Origin: CAWJMD01 sp963700925
GTDB lineage: Bacteria; Actinomycetota; Actinomycetes; Actinomycetales; CAWJMD01
Length of the DNA stretch: 64,000 bases
Reading direction: 5' to 3'
Assembly (NCBI GenBank): GCA_963700925.1
Contig: OY969553.1
Span: forward strand, 3,906,001 to 3,970,000
Positions within the stretch are counted from its first letter, which is position 1, and each line of letters begins with the position of its first letter. The position numbers were made by a program, and so were the translations under genes. Below, piece after piece: positions 55,487-63,494 of the stretch. The notes under the pieces are model-generated. The model searched no databases, had not been told where the DNA came from, and saw only the letters and a list, made by a program, of their open reading frames with translations.

Positions 55487-56312
55487 GGCGGTCCTCCGTG
55501 TGACTCGCGATCCCGTCCACCGGCACCGGCACCCAGCCGGGCTTCGGTCTCCCAGCCGCCTCGTCGTCGCAGTGGTGCCCGCCTGCGGGCGGCTCGCCGC
55601 TCGGCGCTCCCTGCGCTCCGTCGAGGGAGCCGTCGTAGGCGACTCGGCCGCGCGACATCACCACGGCGCGCGTCACGACAGCAGCCAGGGCGCCTACTTC
55701 GTGGGTGACGATCAGCAGGGTCACGTTGCGCTCTGCCAGCCGCTGAACGGTCAGCGCGAGGGCCTGCTGGCTGGACGCGTCCACCCCGGCCGTCGGCTCG
55801 TCCATCACGAGCATGTCGGGCTCACCGGCCAGCGCGCGGGCGATCAGGACACGCCTCTGCTGACCCCCGGACAGCGTGGCCACCTCCGCGCCGGTCCGAT
55901 CCTGCAGCGCGACGGTGCGCAGGGCCTCGTCCACGGCAGTGCCGTCCTCGGACGTCCAGCGGGAGAACAGCTTTCGCCGACTCAGCCGACCTGACGACAC
56001 AACCTCACGCACGGTGGACGGGATCACGCCTGCGACCGACTGCCGCTGGGGGACATACCCGAGCCGGTGCCGGTCCACGAACCGCGAGCGCGGCTGACCG
56101 AACAGCTCGACCTCGCCCGCCTGCACCTCGGCCAGACCGAGCAGGCCGCGCACCAGGGTGGTCTTGCCGGACCCGTTCGCGCCGAGGACGGCGACGACCT
56201 CGCCGGCGGCGACCGACAGGTCGACGCCACGTACCACGGGCGTGCCCTCGTACCCGACCTGCAGGCCGCTCAGCCTCAGTACCGGTGTCGCCGTGTCGTT
56301 TTCGGCGGTCAA
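55479..56312 (-). CDS. znuC: Zinc ABC transporter ATP-binding protein
   Basis: This 277-residue ATPase drives zinc import. It has Walker A GANGSGKTT, signature LSGGQQRRVLIARAL, Walker B LVMDEPTAGVD, and the His switch in VTHE. The C-terminal 45 residues are a Gly/Pro/His-containing extension with GGHHCDDE. It overlaps both znuA (4 nt) and znuB (8 nt), so the three make one coupled operon controlled from the znuA promoter. Confidence 0.95.
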   Translation of the reverse strand: MTAENDTATPVLRLSGLQVGYEGTPVVRGVDLSVAAGEVVAVLGANGSGKTTLVRGLLGLAEVQAGEVELFGQPRSRFVDRHRLGYVPQRQSVAGVIPSTVREVVSSGRLSRRKLFSRWTSEDGTAVDEALRTVALQDRTGAEVATLSGGQQRRVLIARALAGEPDMLVMDEPTAGVDASSQQALALTVQRLAERNVTLLIVTHEVGALAAVVTRAVVMSRGRVAYDGSLDGAQGAPSGEPPAGGHHCDDEAAGRPKPGWVPVPVDGIASHTEDRHA

Positions 56313-57247
56313 GAGCAGCTCAGCCCACTCCGGAGCGCGTCGAGGTTGGCCCGCATCACTGCAAAGTAGTCCTGCCCCGCCGAGTCGTCGGTGATGCCCT
56401 CCACGGGGTCGAGCACCGCGAGCTCGGCACCCGTCTCGTCGGCGACCGTCTGCGCGACGCTGGCGTCGACCAGAACCTCGGAGTAGATCGTGGTCACTCC
56501 GTGGTCACGCACGAAGTCGCTCACCTCGGCGAGGGTCTCGGCAGTCGGCTCCGCTTCCGGCGACAACCCCGAGATGCCGATCTGGTGCAAGGCGTACCGA
56601 CTCGCCAGGTACCCGAAGGCCTCGTGGCTCACCACCAGCTCGGTCCTCTCGCACGTCCCGAGCCCTGCGACCAGCTCTGCGTCAAGGGCTTCCAGCTCCT
56701 CGCGCAGTGCAGCAGCGTTGGCTTCGTAGTCGTCGGCGCCTGCAGGATCCTCCGTCGCGAGTCGCTCGGCGATCACGTCCGAGACGTCGGCCAGGCGCAG
56801 CGGATCCAGCCAGAAGTGGGGGTCGACGCCCTCCTGGGCACCGTGGCCGTCATGGCTGGTCGGCTCGTCGTCGGCATGTTCGTCCTCGGGAACACCCCCG
56901 AAGACCTCGAGCCGCGCGGACGCGCTGACGTCGAGGTGTCGATCGGGTGCCTGCTGGTCCACCGCCTCGTCGATGGCGGGCTGGAACCCTTCGAGGAGCA
57001 CGACGAGGTCGGCGTCGGCCACCGTGGCCACATCCTGCGGCGTCAGCTCGAAGTCGTGCGGCTCGGTACCGGGCGGTGTCAGGGGAACCACATCCGCGCG
57101 GTCGCCGGAGATGCGCTCGGTGACCATCTGTAGCGGGTAGAAGCTGGTGACCACGGAGAGACCAGCGTCGCCCTCAGCCCCGGACGCGCCCCCGCACGCC
57201 GCCAGCAGTACGGCAGCGCAGGCAGTGGAGAGCGACGTTTTCAACAT
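56309..57247 (-). CDS. znuA: Zinc ABC transporter substrate-binding lipoprotein
   Basis: This 312-residue lipoprotein has a signal with lipobox LAAC (Cys18), then the cluster A-I binding fold: YPLQMVTERISGDRADV, the metal ligand region PGTEPHDFELTPQD, a His/Asp-rich flexible loop (EHADDEPTSHDGHG, about 125-140) typical of zinc-specific members, and VSHEAFGYLA. ATG 57247 is chosen over an upstream TTG because it gives a proper signal peptide and because the predicted transcript starts there: it is 7 nt from the -10. The Zur box overlaps this start region. Confidence 0.92.
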   Translation of the reverse strand: MLKTSLSTACAAVLLAACGGASGAEGDAGLSVVTSFYPLQMVTERISGDRADVVPLTPPGTEPHDFELTPQDVATVADADLVVLLEGFQPAIDEAVDQQAPDRHLDVSASARLEVFGGVPEDEHADDEPTSHDGHGAQEGVDPHFWLDPLRLADVSDVIAERLATEDPAGADDYEANAAALREELEALDAELVAGLGTCERTELVVSHEAFGYLASRYALHQIGISGLSPEAEPTAETLAEVSDFVRDHGVTTIYSEVLVDASVAQTVADETGAELAVLDPVEGITDDSAGQDYFAVMRANLDALRSGLSCS

Positions 57248-57284
57248 GACAACCATTCTCAATCTCGTGGCGGACGGGTGTCAA
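57247..57284 (-). promoter_or_regulatory. Zur box overlapping a leaderless znuA promoter
   Basis: On the minus strand TTGACA (57284-57279), 18 nt, GAGAAT (57260-57255), then 7 nt to ATG 57247. A palindromic TGAGAATGGTTGTCA (57261-57247) covers the -10 and reaches the first base of the start codon. It matches the actinobacterial Zur consensus TGAAAATGATTTTCA at most positions. Confidence 0.75.
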
Positions 57285-57290
57285 ACCGGC

Positions 57291-57587
57291 TCAGCCGACG
57301 AGACGCAGCACCACCATCGCGGTCAGCGCTCCGAGCACTGCCATCCGCACGAGTCGACCTGCGCTCCCGAGCAGGCGCCACGAGCGGCTCGTCAACCAGG
57401 CGAGGACGACCAGTACGGCCAGCAGGAGCAGGGCGGGCCACCGTCCGGGCAGCAGCAGCCCAGCGAGCGCCGCGCCACCCACCGATACGGGCAGCGCGAC
57501 CACTGCCCAGCGTGGAAGCGGGTGAGGCCCTGACAGCGCGGGTGATGCGGTCGACGCGGACTTGGGGGTCGAAGGTCTCTCTGCCAT
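57291..57587 (-). CDS. Small membrane protein (DUF6703-like)
   Basis: This 98-residue protein has a short basic cytoplasmic leader, then three hydrophobic helices: WAVVALPVSVGGAALAGLLL, LLLLAVLVVLAWLTS and MAVLGALTAMVVL. It resembles the actinobacterial DUF6703 group. No catalytic residues are visible. It ends 7 bp upstream of the znuA promoter region and is on the same strand, so some read-through into znuA is possible. The start ATG lacks a strong ribosome site. Confidence 0.75.
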   Translation of the reverse strand: MAERPSTPKSASTASPALSGPHPLPRWAVVALPVSVGGAALAGLLLPGRWPALLLLAVLVVLAWLTSRSWRLLGSAGRLVRMAVLGALTAMVVLRLVG

Positions 57588-57650
57588 GGGAGCATCCTGG
57601 CGCAGGCTCGTCCGACACCGAGTCCGTCCACTGGCTGACCGAGGAGTGCA

Positions 57651-57983
57651 GTGCTGGTCGTGAACCGCTACCGCCTCGACCCTGCCGAGGTCGAGGCGTT
57701 CTGGCCACAGGCGGAGGTTGCGCTCGCGGCGCTGGCGGAGCGACCCGGTTTCGTCTCCGGCCGAGCGGCTCGTTCGAGCGACGACGCCGGCCTGTTGGCC
57801 ATGGTCACCGAGTGGGAGTCCGTCGGCTCCTACCGCCGGGCGCTCTCGCACCCGCACGTGAAGATGACCGCCGTCCCGCTGATGTACCGCTGCGTCGACG
57901 AGCCCGGGGCCTACGAGGTGGCGCTGGAGGTCGTCGAGGGCCAGGTGGTAACCCGTCCGAGTGACCTGAGCCCTGACCGATAG
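57651..57983 (+). CDS. Antibiotic biosynthesis monooxygenase-like (ABM fold) protein
   Basis: This 110-residue protein has an ABM dimeric barrel pattern: VNRYRLDPAEVEAFWPQAEVALAALAERPGF, residues about 4-34, then GLLAMVTEWESVGSYRRALSHP and PLMYRCVDEPGAYEV. It is small and has no metal ligands, so it might be cofactor-independent, or not an enzyme at all. GAGGAG precedes the GTG. It lies in front of glyS, as small ABM-fold genes do in some relatives. It is unrelated in detail to the ABM-like gene at 21766. Confidence 0.8.
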   Translation: MLVVNRYRLDPAEVEAFWPQAEVALAALAERPGFVSGRAARSSDDAGLLAMVTEWESVGSYRRALSHPHVKMTAVPLMYRCVDEPGAYEVALEVVEGQVVTRPSDLSPDR

Positions 57984-57998
57984 CCTCAGACCTTCCCC

Positions 57999-58030
57999 GT
58001 TCCGCCGACACCCAGTTCCGCCGACACCCA
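57999..58030 (+). repeat. 16-bp direct repeat upstream of glyS
   Basis: GTTCCGCCGACACCCA occurs twice in tandem; a third, partial copy (GTTCCGCCG) overlaps the glyS start region at 58041. It ends 18 nt before GTG 58049, so it lies in the 5' leader. Confidence 0.85.
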
Positions 58031-58048
58031 GCCGGATGGAGTTCCGCC

Positions 58049-59434
58049 GTGGCAGCCCCCGCATCGCGTATCGAGACCGTTGTCAGCCTCTGCAAGAGAC
58101 GGGGGTTCGTGTACCCCAGTGGCGAGATCTACGGAGGCACCCGGTCGGCGTGGGACTACGGCCCGCTCGGGGTCGAGATGAAGGAGAACATCAAGCGGCA
58201 GTGGTGGCGGTCGGTCGTGACCAGTCGCGACGACGTGGTCGGCATCGACTCCTCAGTCATCCTGCCGCGTCAGGTGTGGGTGGCGTCCGGTCACCTCAAT
58301 GCCTTCAGTGACCCTCTGACCGAGTGCCAGTCGTGCCACAAGCGCTACCGCGCCGACCACCTGGAGGAGGAGTTCGAGGCCCGGAAGGGCCGCGTCCCCA
58401 CCGGTGGCCTGGCTGAGATCCCTTGTCCCAACTGCGGAAACCGTGCGTGGACCGAGCCGCGCGACTTCAACATGATGCTGAGGACCTACCTCGGTCCGGT
58501 CGAGGACGACTCGGGCCTGCACTACCTGCGGCCCGAGACCGCGCAGGGCATCTTCGTGAACTTCGCCCACGTGGCCTCGAGCTCGCGCAAGAAGCCGCCG
58601 TTCGGGATCGGCCAGATCGGCAAGTCGTTCCGCAACGAGATCACGCCCGGCAACTTCATCTTCCGCACGCGGGAGTTCGAGCAGATGGAGATGGAGTTCT
58701 TCGTCGAACCCGGCACCGACGAGGAGTGGCACCAGTACTGGATCGACCAGCGCATGGACTGGTATGTGGACCTCGGCATCGCCAGCGACAACCTGCGGCT
58801 CTTCGAGCACCCGAAGGAGAAGCTGTCCCACTACTCCAAGCGGACCGTCGACATCGAGTACCGGTTCGGCTTCAGCGGGTCGGAGTGGGGCGAGCTCGAG
58901 GGCATCGCGAACCGGACGGACTTCGACCTCACCACGCACTCGGAGCACTCCGGCACGGACCTGTCGTACTTCGACCAGGCCAAGGGTGAGCGCTGGACGC
59001 CCTACGTCATCGAGCCCGCCGCGGGTCTCTCGCGCTCGCTGATGACGTTCCTGGTCGAGGCGTACGCCGAGGACGAGGCGCCGAACGCCAAGGGCGGCGT
59101 CGACAAGCGCGTGGTGCTGCGGCTCGACCACCGCCTCGCGCCCGTCAAGGCCGCGGTGCTGCCTCTGTCCCGCCACGCCGACCTGTCCCCGAAGGCGCGG
59201 GACCTGGCGGCTTCCCTGCGCAAGCACTGGAACATCGAGTTCGACGACGCGCAGGCGATCGGCCGGCGGTACCGGCGCCAGGACGAGATCGGCACGCCCT
59301 ACTGCATCACCGTCGACTTCGAGACCCTCGACGACCAGGCGGTGACCGTCCGCGACCGCGACTCGATGGGCCAGGAGCGCGTCTCGCTCGACCAGGTCGA
59401 GGGCTACCTCGCGGCCCGGCTCGTGGGCTGCTGA
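58049..59434 (+). CDS. glyS: Glycyl-tRNA synthetase (homodimeric type)
   Basis: This 461-residue class II synthetase has motif 1 (RSAWDYGPLGVEMKENIK), a zinc-type insertion with CQSC and CPNC, motif 2 (FRNEITPGNFIFRTREFEQ), motif 3 (GLSRSLMTFLVEAY), and the anticodon-binding domain ending in VEGYLAARLVG. It is the single-chain alpha2 form used by actinobacteria, not the alpha2beta2 type. It is standard in length. A 15-bp perfect hairpin without T-run follows. The start lies at the edge of a short direct repeat. Confidence 0.97.
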   Translation: MAAPASRIETVVSLCKRRGFVYPSGEIYGGTRSAWDYGPLGVEMKENIKRQWWRSVVTSRDDVVGIDSSVILPRQVWVASGHLNAFSDPLTECQSCHKRYRADHLEEEFEARKGRVPTGGLAEIPCPNCGNRAWTEPRDFNMMLRTYLGPVEDDSGLHYLRPETAQGIFVNFAHVASSSRKKPPFGIGQIGKSFRNEITPGNFIFRTREFEQMEMEFFVEPGTDEEWHQYWIDQRMDWYVDLGIASDNLRLFEHPKEKLSHYSKRTVDIEYRFGFSGSEWGELEGIANRTDFDLTTHSEHSGTDLSYFDQAKGERWTPYVIEPAAGLSRSLMTFLVEAYAEDEAPNAKGGVDKRVVLRLDHRLAPVKAAVLPLSRHADLSPKARDLAASLRKHWNIEFDDAQAIGRRYRRQDEIGTPYCITVDFETLDDQAVTVRDRDSMGQERVSLDQVEGYLAARLVGC

Positions 59435-59471
59435 CCTTTGCTCCCCTCACCCACAACGGTCGAGCGCTGTA

Positions 59472-59518
59472 CTCGTCCTGCCTACAAGATTTCAGCCTGA
59501 TTCTGTAGGCAGGACGAG
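59472..59518. terminator. 15-bp perfect hairpin after glyS
   Basis: CTCGTCCTGCCTACA (59472-59486) and TGTAGGCAGGACGAG (59504-59518) form a perfect 15-bp stem with a 17-nt loop. There is no T-run, and the arms are symmetrical, so it may act as a terminator in either direction or be a repetitive palindromic element. Confidence 0.65.
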
Positions 59519-59607
59519 CGAGTCACGGGCGCTGCGTGGGTGGGGAGAGCAAGGGGGTATCAGGGCGACGATCGCGTGGCTCCTTTCAGTGGCCGGAGGA
59601 GGTCACG

Positions 59608-60135
59608 ATGGGGTTCACAGGCGATGTTGTGGTGCGTCAGCTGGATGCCAAGCGGTGGGTGGTGGTCGAGCCGCTCAGTTACGCCGGACGCTCCGAGACC
59701 TTCGAGGTTCCCGCCGGGTTCGACACCGACTTCGCTTCTGTGCCAACGCCTTTCACGTGGCTGGTGCCGCGATACGGCCTCTACACCAAGGCCGCGATCC
59801 TGCACGACTACCTGTGCCGGACGGGCGAGCTCTCGAGGGCTGACGCCGACGGCCTGTTCCGCCGGTCCATGCGCGAGCTCGGGGTGTCGGTGCCGCACCG
59901 GTACCTGATGTGGACCGCCGTGCGGCTGGCCTCGCTGCTGCGCGGGTCCGGTCCGGGTGACTGGCCGGCGATCGCGCTGAGCACGGTCGCGGCCCTGGTG
60001 CTGGTCGTGGGTCCCGCGCTCATCGTCCAGCTGTTCCTGTGGGCCTTCTGGCTGGTCGAGGCTCCCTTCTGGCTCGCCGGCAAGGTGGTCGGACGGGGAC
60101 GCCCGCTGCCGGTGAACCCGGTGCAGACGACCTGA
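59608..60135 (+). CDS. DUF1353 family protein
   Basis: This 175-residue protein has the DUF1353 domain: VVVEPLSYAGRSETFEVPAGFDTDFASVPTP, residues about 18-48, followed by KAAILHDYLCR and DADGLFRRSMRELGV, with a conserved His-Asp pair in LHDYL. Two membrane helices close the protein (about 122-155). DUF1353 is best known from phage and tail-associated genes, but here it sits in a housekeeping neighbourhood with no other phage signs. GGAGGAGGT before ATG 59608 fixes the start. Confidence 0.88.
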   Translation: MGFTGDVVVRQLDAKRWVVVEPLSYAGRSETFEVPAGFDTDFASVPTPFTWLVPRYGLYTKAAILHDYLCRTGELSRADADGLFRRSMRELGVSVPHRYLMWTAVRLASLLRGSGPGDWPAIALSTVAALVLVVGPALIVQLFLWAFWLVEAPFWLAGKVVGRGRPLPVNPVQTT

Positions 60136-60172
60136 CCGGTCGGGCAGCCCGCCCGTGCGGGAGGATCGACGG

Positions 60173-61213
60173 GTGGACACGCAGTCTGAGCTCGCGACCG
60201 GCTGGGCAGGGTCGACCCCCGGCGCGGGGGACGTCGGTGACCTGGAAGCTCTGTGGCGCCGGCACGAGACGCACGTCCGGGGCAGCTCGTCGGCCAGCGA
60301 GGACCAGGTGGCGGCCGACGTGGTCGGGTGGGGTTCCGCGAGCCGTCGACACCTGCTGGTTCGAGGCCCTGATGGGCGGGCCGTTGGGTGGGCGTCCGTC
60401 CACGACCGGGCCGCCGGTCGGGTGCTGGCTGCTGTCATCGTCGACCCCGACCTGCCCGACCAGGATGCCGACCCAGTGGCCGCCGCCCTGCTCGACTGGA
60501 CCCGTCGTCAGGCGGTGACGATCGCTGCCGACCGGGGGCTGGCGGTGACTCAGCTCGACACCGGGGCCTTCGTCGACGACGAGCGCCAGCAGCGGTGGCT
60601 CGCGCGGGCAGGGCTGCGCAAGGTGCGCACCTGGTGGCAGATGTCGCGTCCCGTCCCCGCCCAAGAGGGGGAGCCGGGTGCGTTCCCCGTCCCGCGCGAC
60701 GGTGTGCTGATCCGGCAGGTCGGACCGGGTCCGGACGGCATGCCCGACCTCAACGACCTGCGGTCCGTGCACGACGTGCTGGAGGCAGCGTTCGCCGACC
60801 ACTTCAACTCCTACGAGGAGACGTTCGACGAGTTCTGCGCCCGGCTTCGCGCCGACCCGGGTCACCGCTGGGACCACTGGTGGCTCGCGGAGGTCGTCGA
60901 CGGGGCGACCCCCGGGCCCGCCGGTGCGCTGGTCGGGGAGGTGTCGCTCGGCGGCAAGGGGCGCCTTGACGGCAGCTACGTCGCCTACATGGGCGTGCTC
61001 GAGTCAGCGAGGGGACGGGGGATCGCGAAGTCGTTGCTGCACACCGTGATCGCCGACGCAGCGCGCCGCGGGCGTGACCGGGTCGGCCTCGAGGTCGACG
61101 CCGACTCGCCGACCGGCGCCGACGGTCTCTACCGGTCGATGGGCTTCGTCACCGTGTACGCGACGCAGTCTTGGCACCTGGACGTCCCCGTCCCGGGATC
61201 GGTGGCGTCATGA
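60173..61213 (+). CDS. Tandem GNAT-domain acetyltransferase
   Basis: This 346-residue protein has two GNAT modules. The N-terminal one (to about 150) is degenerate: it keeps RDTGAFVDDERQ-like helices but lacks a clear glycine loop. The C-terminal one has YVAYMGVLESARGRGIAKSLLHTVI (acetyl-CoA loop RGRGIA) and VDADSPTGADGLYRSMGF. The arrangement resembles mycothiol synthase, but the mycothiol-synthase-specific residues were not checked. The start is GTG 60173 behind GGGAGG. It overlaps the next gene by 4 nt, so the two are coupled. Confidence 0.88.
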   Translation: MDTQSELATGWAGSTPGAGDVGDLEALWRRHETHVRGSSSASEDQVAADVVGWGSASRRHLLVRGPDGRAVGWASVHDRAAGRVLAAVIVDPDLPDQDADPVAAALLDWTRRQAVTIAADRGLAVTQLDTGAFVDDERQQRWLARAGLRKVRTWWQMSRPVPAQEGEPGAFPVPRDGVLIRQVGPGPDGMPDLNDLRSVHDVLEAAFADHFNSYEETFDEFCARLRADPGHRWDHWWLAEVVDGATPGPAGALVGEVSLGGKGRLDGSYVAYMGVLESARGRGIAKSLLHTVIADAARRGRDRVGLEVDADSPTGADGLYRSMGFVTVYATQSWHLDVPVPGSVAS

Positions 61214-62424
61214 TCGACGTCGCCCGCGTCCGCGCGCAGTACCCCGCCCTTGACGACGGGTGGGCCTACCTCGACGCAGCCGCGGGCACCCAGGTGCCGC
61301 GTTCCGTCATCGCAGCCGTCGCGGAGGCCTGGACGCGCGGGATCGGCAACCACGGTGGGGCGTTCGCCGCCTCGGCGCGCTCCGATGCCTACACCACGGC
61401 CGCGCGTGCAGCCGTCGCCGACCTGGTCGGCGCACCCGACCCGGACGGCGTGCTCCTCGGGCCCACGATGACGGCGATGACGTACCGCGTCGCCGCGGCC
61501 CTGGCTGCGACCTGGACGCCCGGAGACGAGGTGGTGCTGACCCGTCTCGACCACGACGCCAACGTGCGCCCGTGGGTCCAGGCAGCCGGACGAGCAGGTG
61601 CGCGGGTGAGGTTCGTCGACCCCGTCCTGCCGGAGCTCGACATGCCGGCCGAGCAGTTCGCCGACGCCATCGGGCCCCGCACACGGCTGGTCGCGCTGAC
61701 GGCCGCCAGCAACGTCGTCGGCACGCGACCCGCGGTGCGCGAGGTGTGCGACGCCGCACACGCTGTCGGCGCGCTCACGTATGTCGACGGCGTGCACGCC
61801 ACCCCGCACGGACCGGTCGACATGGCGGCCCTCGGCGCCGACTTCTACGCCACGTCGTCGTACAAGTGGTCGGGCCCGCACCTCGGGGCGGTCGCTGCAG
61901 ACCCTGCGCTGTTGGCCGCGCTGCACCCCGACCAGCTCGCGTCGTCGCCACCCGAGGTGCCCTGGCGGTTCGAGCTGGGGACCCATCCCTTCGCCCAGCA
62001 CGCGGGGCTGGCCGCCGCGGTCGACCACCTGGCCGCGCTCGACCCGGACGCCGACAGCGCCGGGGCCAGCGACCGCCGATCGCGCCTGCTCGCCTCGATG
62101 GCCTCCGTCGAGGCGTACGAAGGTGAGCTGTTCGCCGTCCTGCTCGCGGGTCTGGACGACCTGCCGCACGTCCACCCGATCGGGTCGCCGGCGCGGCGCA
62201 CGGCAACAGCGTTCTTCACCGTGGACGGCTATACGCCGCAGCAGGTCGCCGAGCACTGCACCAAGGCCCAGGTCAACGTCTGGGCCGGCCACATGTACGC
62301 CTGGGAGCTGACCGGGCTGCTCGGCATCCGTGACCAGGGTTCGGCCGTCCGCGCTGGGCTCGTGCACTACAACGACCGGTCCGACGTCGACCGGCTGCTG
62401 CAGGCGTTGGGCGACCTGGAATAG
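61210..62424 (+). CDS. Class V aminotransferase/cysteine desulfurase-like enzyme
   Basis: This 404-residue PLP enzyme has the fold-type I pattern of the cysteine-desulfurase-like group: YLDAAAGTQVP, LGPTMTAMTYRVAAALA, TRLDHDANVRPW, YVDGVHATPHGPVDM, and the PLP lysine in SSYKWSGPH (Lys219). The SufS/IscS persulfide cysteine loop near the C-terminus is absent, so true desulfurase activity is doubtful. It is coupled by ATGA overlap to the double-GNAT gene, suggesting a joint role in modifying an amino compound, which cannot be identified. Confidence 0.88.
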   Translation: MIDVARVRAQYPALDDGWAYLDAAAGTQVPRSVIAAVAEAWTRGIGNHGGAFAASARSDAYTTAARAAVADLVGAPDPDGVLLGPTMTAMTYRVAAALAATWTPGDEVVLTRLDHDANVRPWVQAAGRAGARVRFVDPVLPELDMPAEQFADAIGPRTRLVALTAASNVVGTRPAVREVCDAAHAVGALTYVDGVHATPHGPVDMAALGADFYATSSYKWSGPHLGAVAADPALLAALHPDQLASSPPEVPWRFELGTHPFAQHAGLAAAVDHLAALDPDADSAGASDRRSRLLASMASVEAYEGELFAVLLAGLDDLPHVHPIGSPARRTATAFFTVDGYTPQQVAEHCTKAQVNVWAGHMYAWELTGLLGIRDQGSAVRAGLVHYNDRSDVDRLLQALGDLE

Positions 62425-62492
62425 ACAGAGGTTGGCCGAGAACCGTTGGCATACGGCACGAGCGACCATCACGGCCGGTCGGCACCCGACGT

Positions 62493-62498
62493 TAGGGT
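62493..62498 (+). promoter_or_regulatory. -10 box TAGGGT of the EamA leader ORF
   Basis: TAGGGT ends 7 nt before ATG 62506, the start of a 13-codon ORF, so that ORF would begin at the transcript's first base. Confidence 0.5.
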
Positions 62499-62505
62499 GC
62501 GCAAC

Positions 62506-62547
62506 ATGGGACCTTCCGTCTTCCACTGGTCGGGGCGTGCTCGGTGA
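62506..62547 (+). CDS. 13-codon leaderless uORF coupled to the EamA gene
   Basis: ATG 62506 opens MGPSVFHWSGRAR and stops with TGA 62545-62547, overlapping the EamA GTG (62544) as GTGA. With a -10 box 7 nt before its ATG it would be read by a leaderless mechanism, and ribosomes finishing it could re-initiate on the EamA start, which has no ribosome site of its own. There is no run of one amino acid, so attenuation is not obvious. Existence of the peptide is inferred from layout only. Confidence 0.5.
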   Translation: MGPSVFHWSGRAR

Positions 62548-63494
62548 GCCGCCGGGCACTGCTGTTGTTCCTCGGGCTGGGCTTTGTGTGGGGCATCCCG
62601 TACCTGCTGATCAAGGTCGCGCTCGACGAGCTCGAGCCGACCACGCTGGTGCTGGGGCGAACGGCACTGGCAGCGCTCGTGATGTTGCCCTTCGCCGCCT
62701 CCAGGCAGGCGCTCAGGCCGGCACTCCGCCGCTGGGCACCGGTGCTCGCCTACGCCGTGATCGAGATCATCGTGCCGTGGTTCTTCCTCGCGCGCGCCGA
62801 GCAGCACCTGTCGAGCTCGCTGACCGGACTGCTGCTGGCGGGCGTACCGGTTGTGGGCGTGGTGATCTCGCTCGTGACCCGCCGCAGCGAGAACCTCGGT
62901 CTCGCAGGCGGTCTCGGGCTTCTCGTCGGGCTGGTCGGCGTGGCCCTGCTCGTCGGCTTCGAGGGCGGGATCGGGACCGGCGGGCCTCAGGTGCTGGCGA
63001 TGGGCGAGCTCGCGATCACGGTCGTCTGCTACGCCGTCGGCCCCGTCATCATGGTGCGCTACCTAGCCGACCTTCCCGCGTCCGGCGTGATCGCGGTGAG
63101 CCTCCTGATGTCCAGCGTCGTCTACGCGGTACCCGGCGTACTCGAGGCGCCGCGGCAGTGGCCCTCGCTCGCGACCATGGCCTCGGTGGTTGCCCTCGCC
63201 CTGGTGTGCACTGCCCTCGCGTTCGGCCTCTTCTTCGCGCTCACCGCCGAGGTGGGCGCCGTCCGCACCACCCTGATCACCTACATCAACCCGGCGGTCG
63301 CGGTCGTGGCCGGCGCGCTGGTGCTCGGCGAGCGGGTCACGTGGGCCACCGTGGCCGGCTTCGTGCTGGTGGTCGGCGGCTCCGCCTTGGCGTCCGGACG
63401 GCGGCGAAGGGCAGGGCCCGGGGCCGACCAGTGCGCCTGCCCGCCCGAACCTGGTCCCGACCTGGCGGCCCAGCGGGCCACAATGGGGGCATGA
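62544..63494 (+). CDS. EamA/DMT family transporter
   Basis: This 316-residue membrane protein has ten predicted helices in two EamA repeats (first about 5-135, second about 150-285): LLFLGLGFVWGIPYLLIKVAL opens repeat one; VVCYAVGPVIMVRYL and TTLITYINPAVAVVAGALVLGE belong to the second. Drug/metabolite transporters of this family move amino acids or other small metabolites outward; the substrate is unknown. The GTG start has no ribosome site and overlaps a 13-codon uORF. Its TGA overlaps the dusB start. Confidence 0.92.
   Translation: MSRRALLLFLGLGFVWGIPYLLIKVALDELEPTTLVLGRTALAALVMLPFAASRQALRPALRRWAPVLAYAVIEIIVPWFFLARAEQHLSSSLTGLLLAGVPVVGVVISLVTRRSENLGLAGGLGLLVGLVGVALLVGFEGGIGTGGPQVLAMGELAITVVCYAVGPVIMVRYLADLPASGVIAVSLLMSSVVYAVPGVLEAPRQWPSLATMASVVALALVCTALAFGLFFALTAEVGAVRTTLITYINPAVAVVAGALVLGERVTWATVAGFVLVVGGSALASGRRRRAGPGADQCACPPEPGPDLAAQRATMGA

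Noticed and set aside
59608..60135. DUF1353 gene as a prophage remnant
   Set aside because: It has its own strong ribosome site, two membrane helices and a housekeeping neighbourhood; no other phage gene is present.
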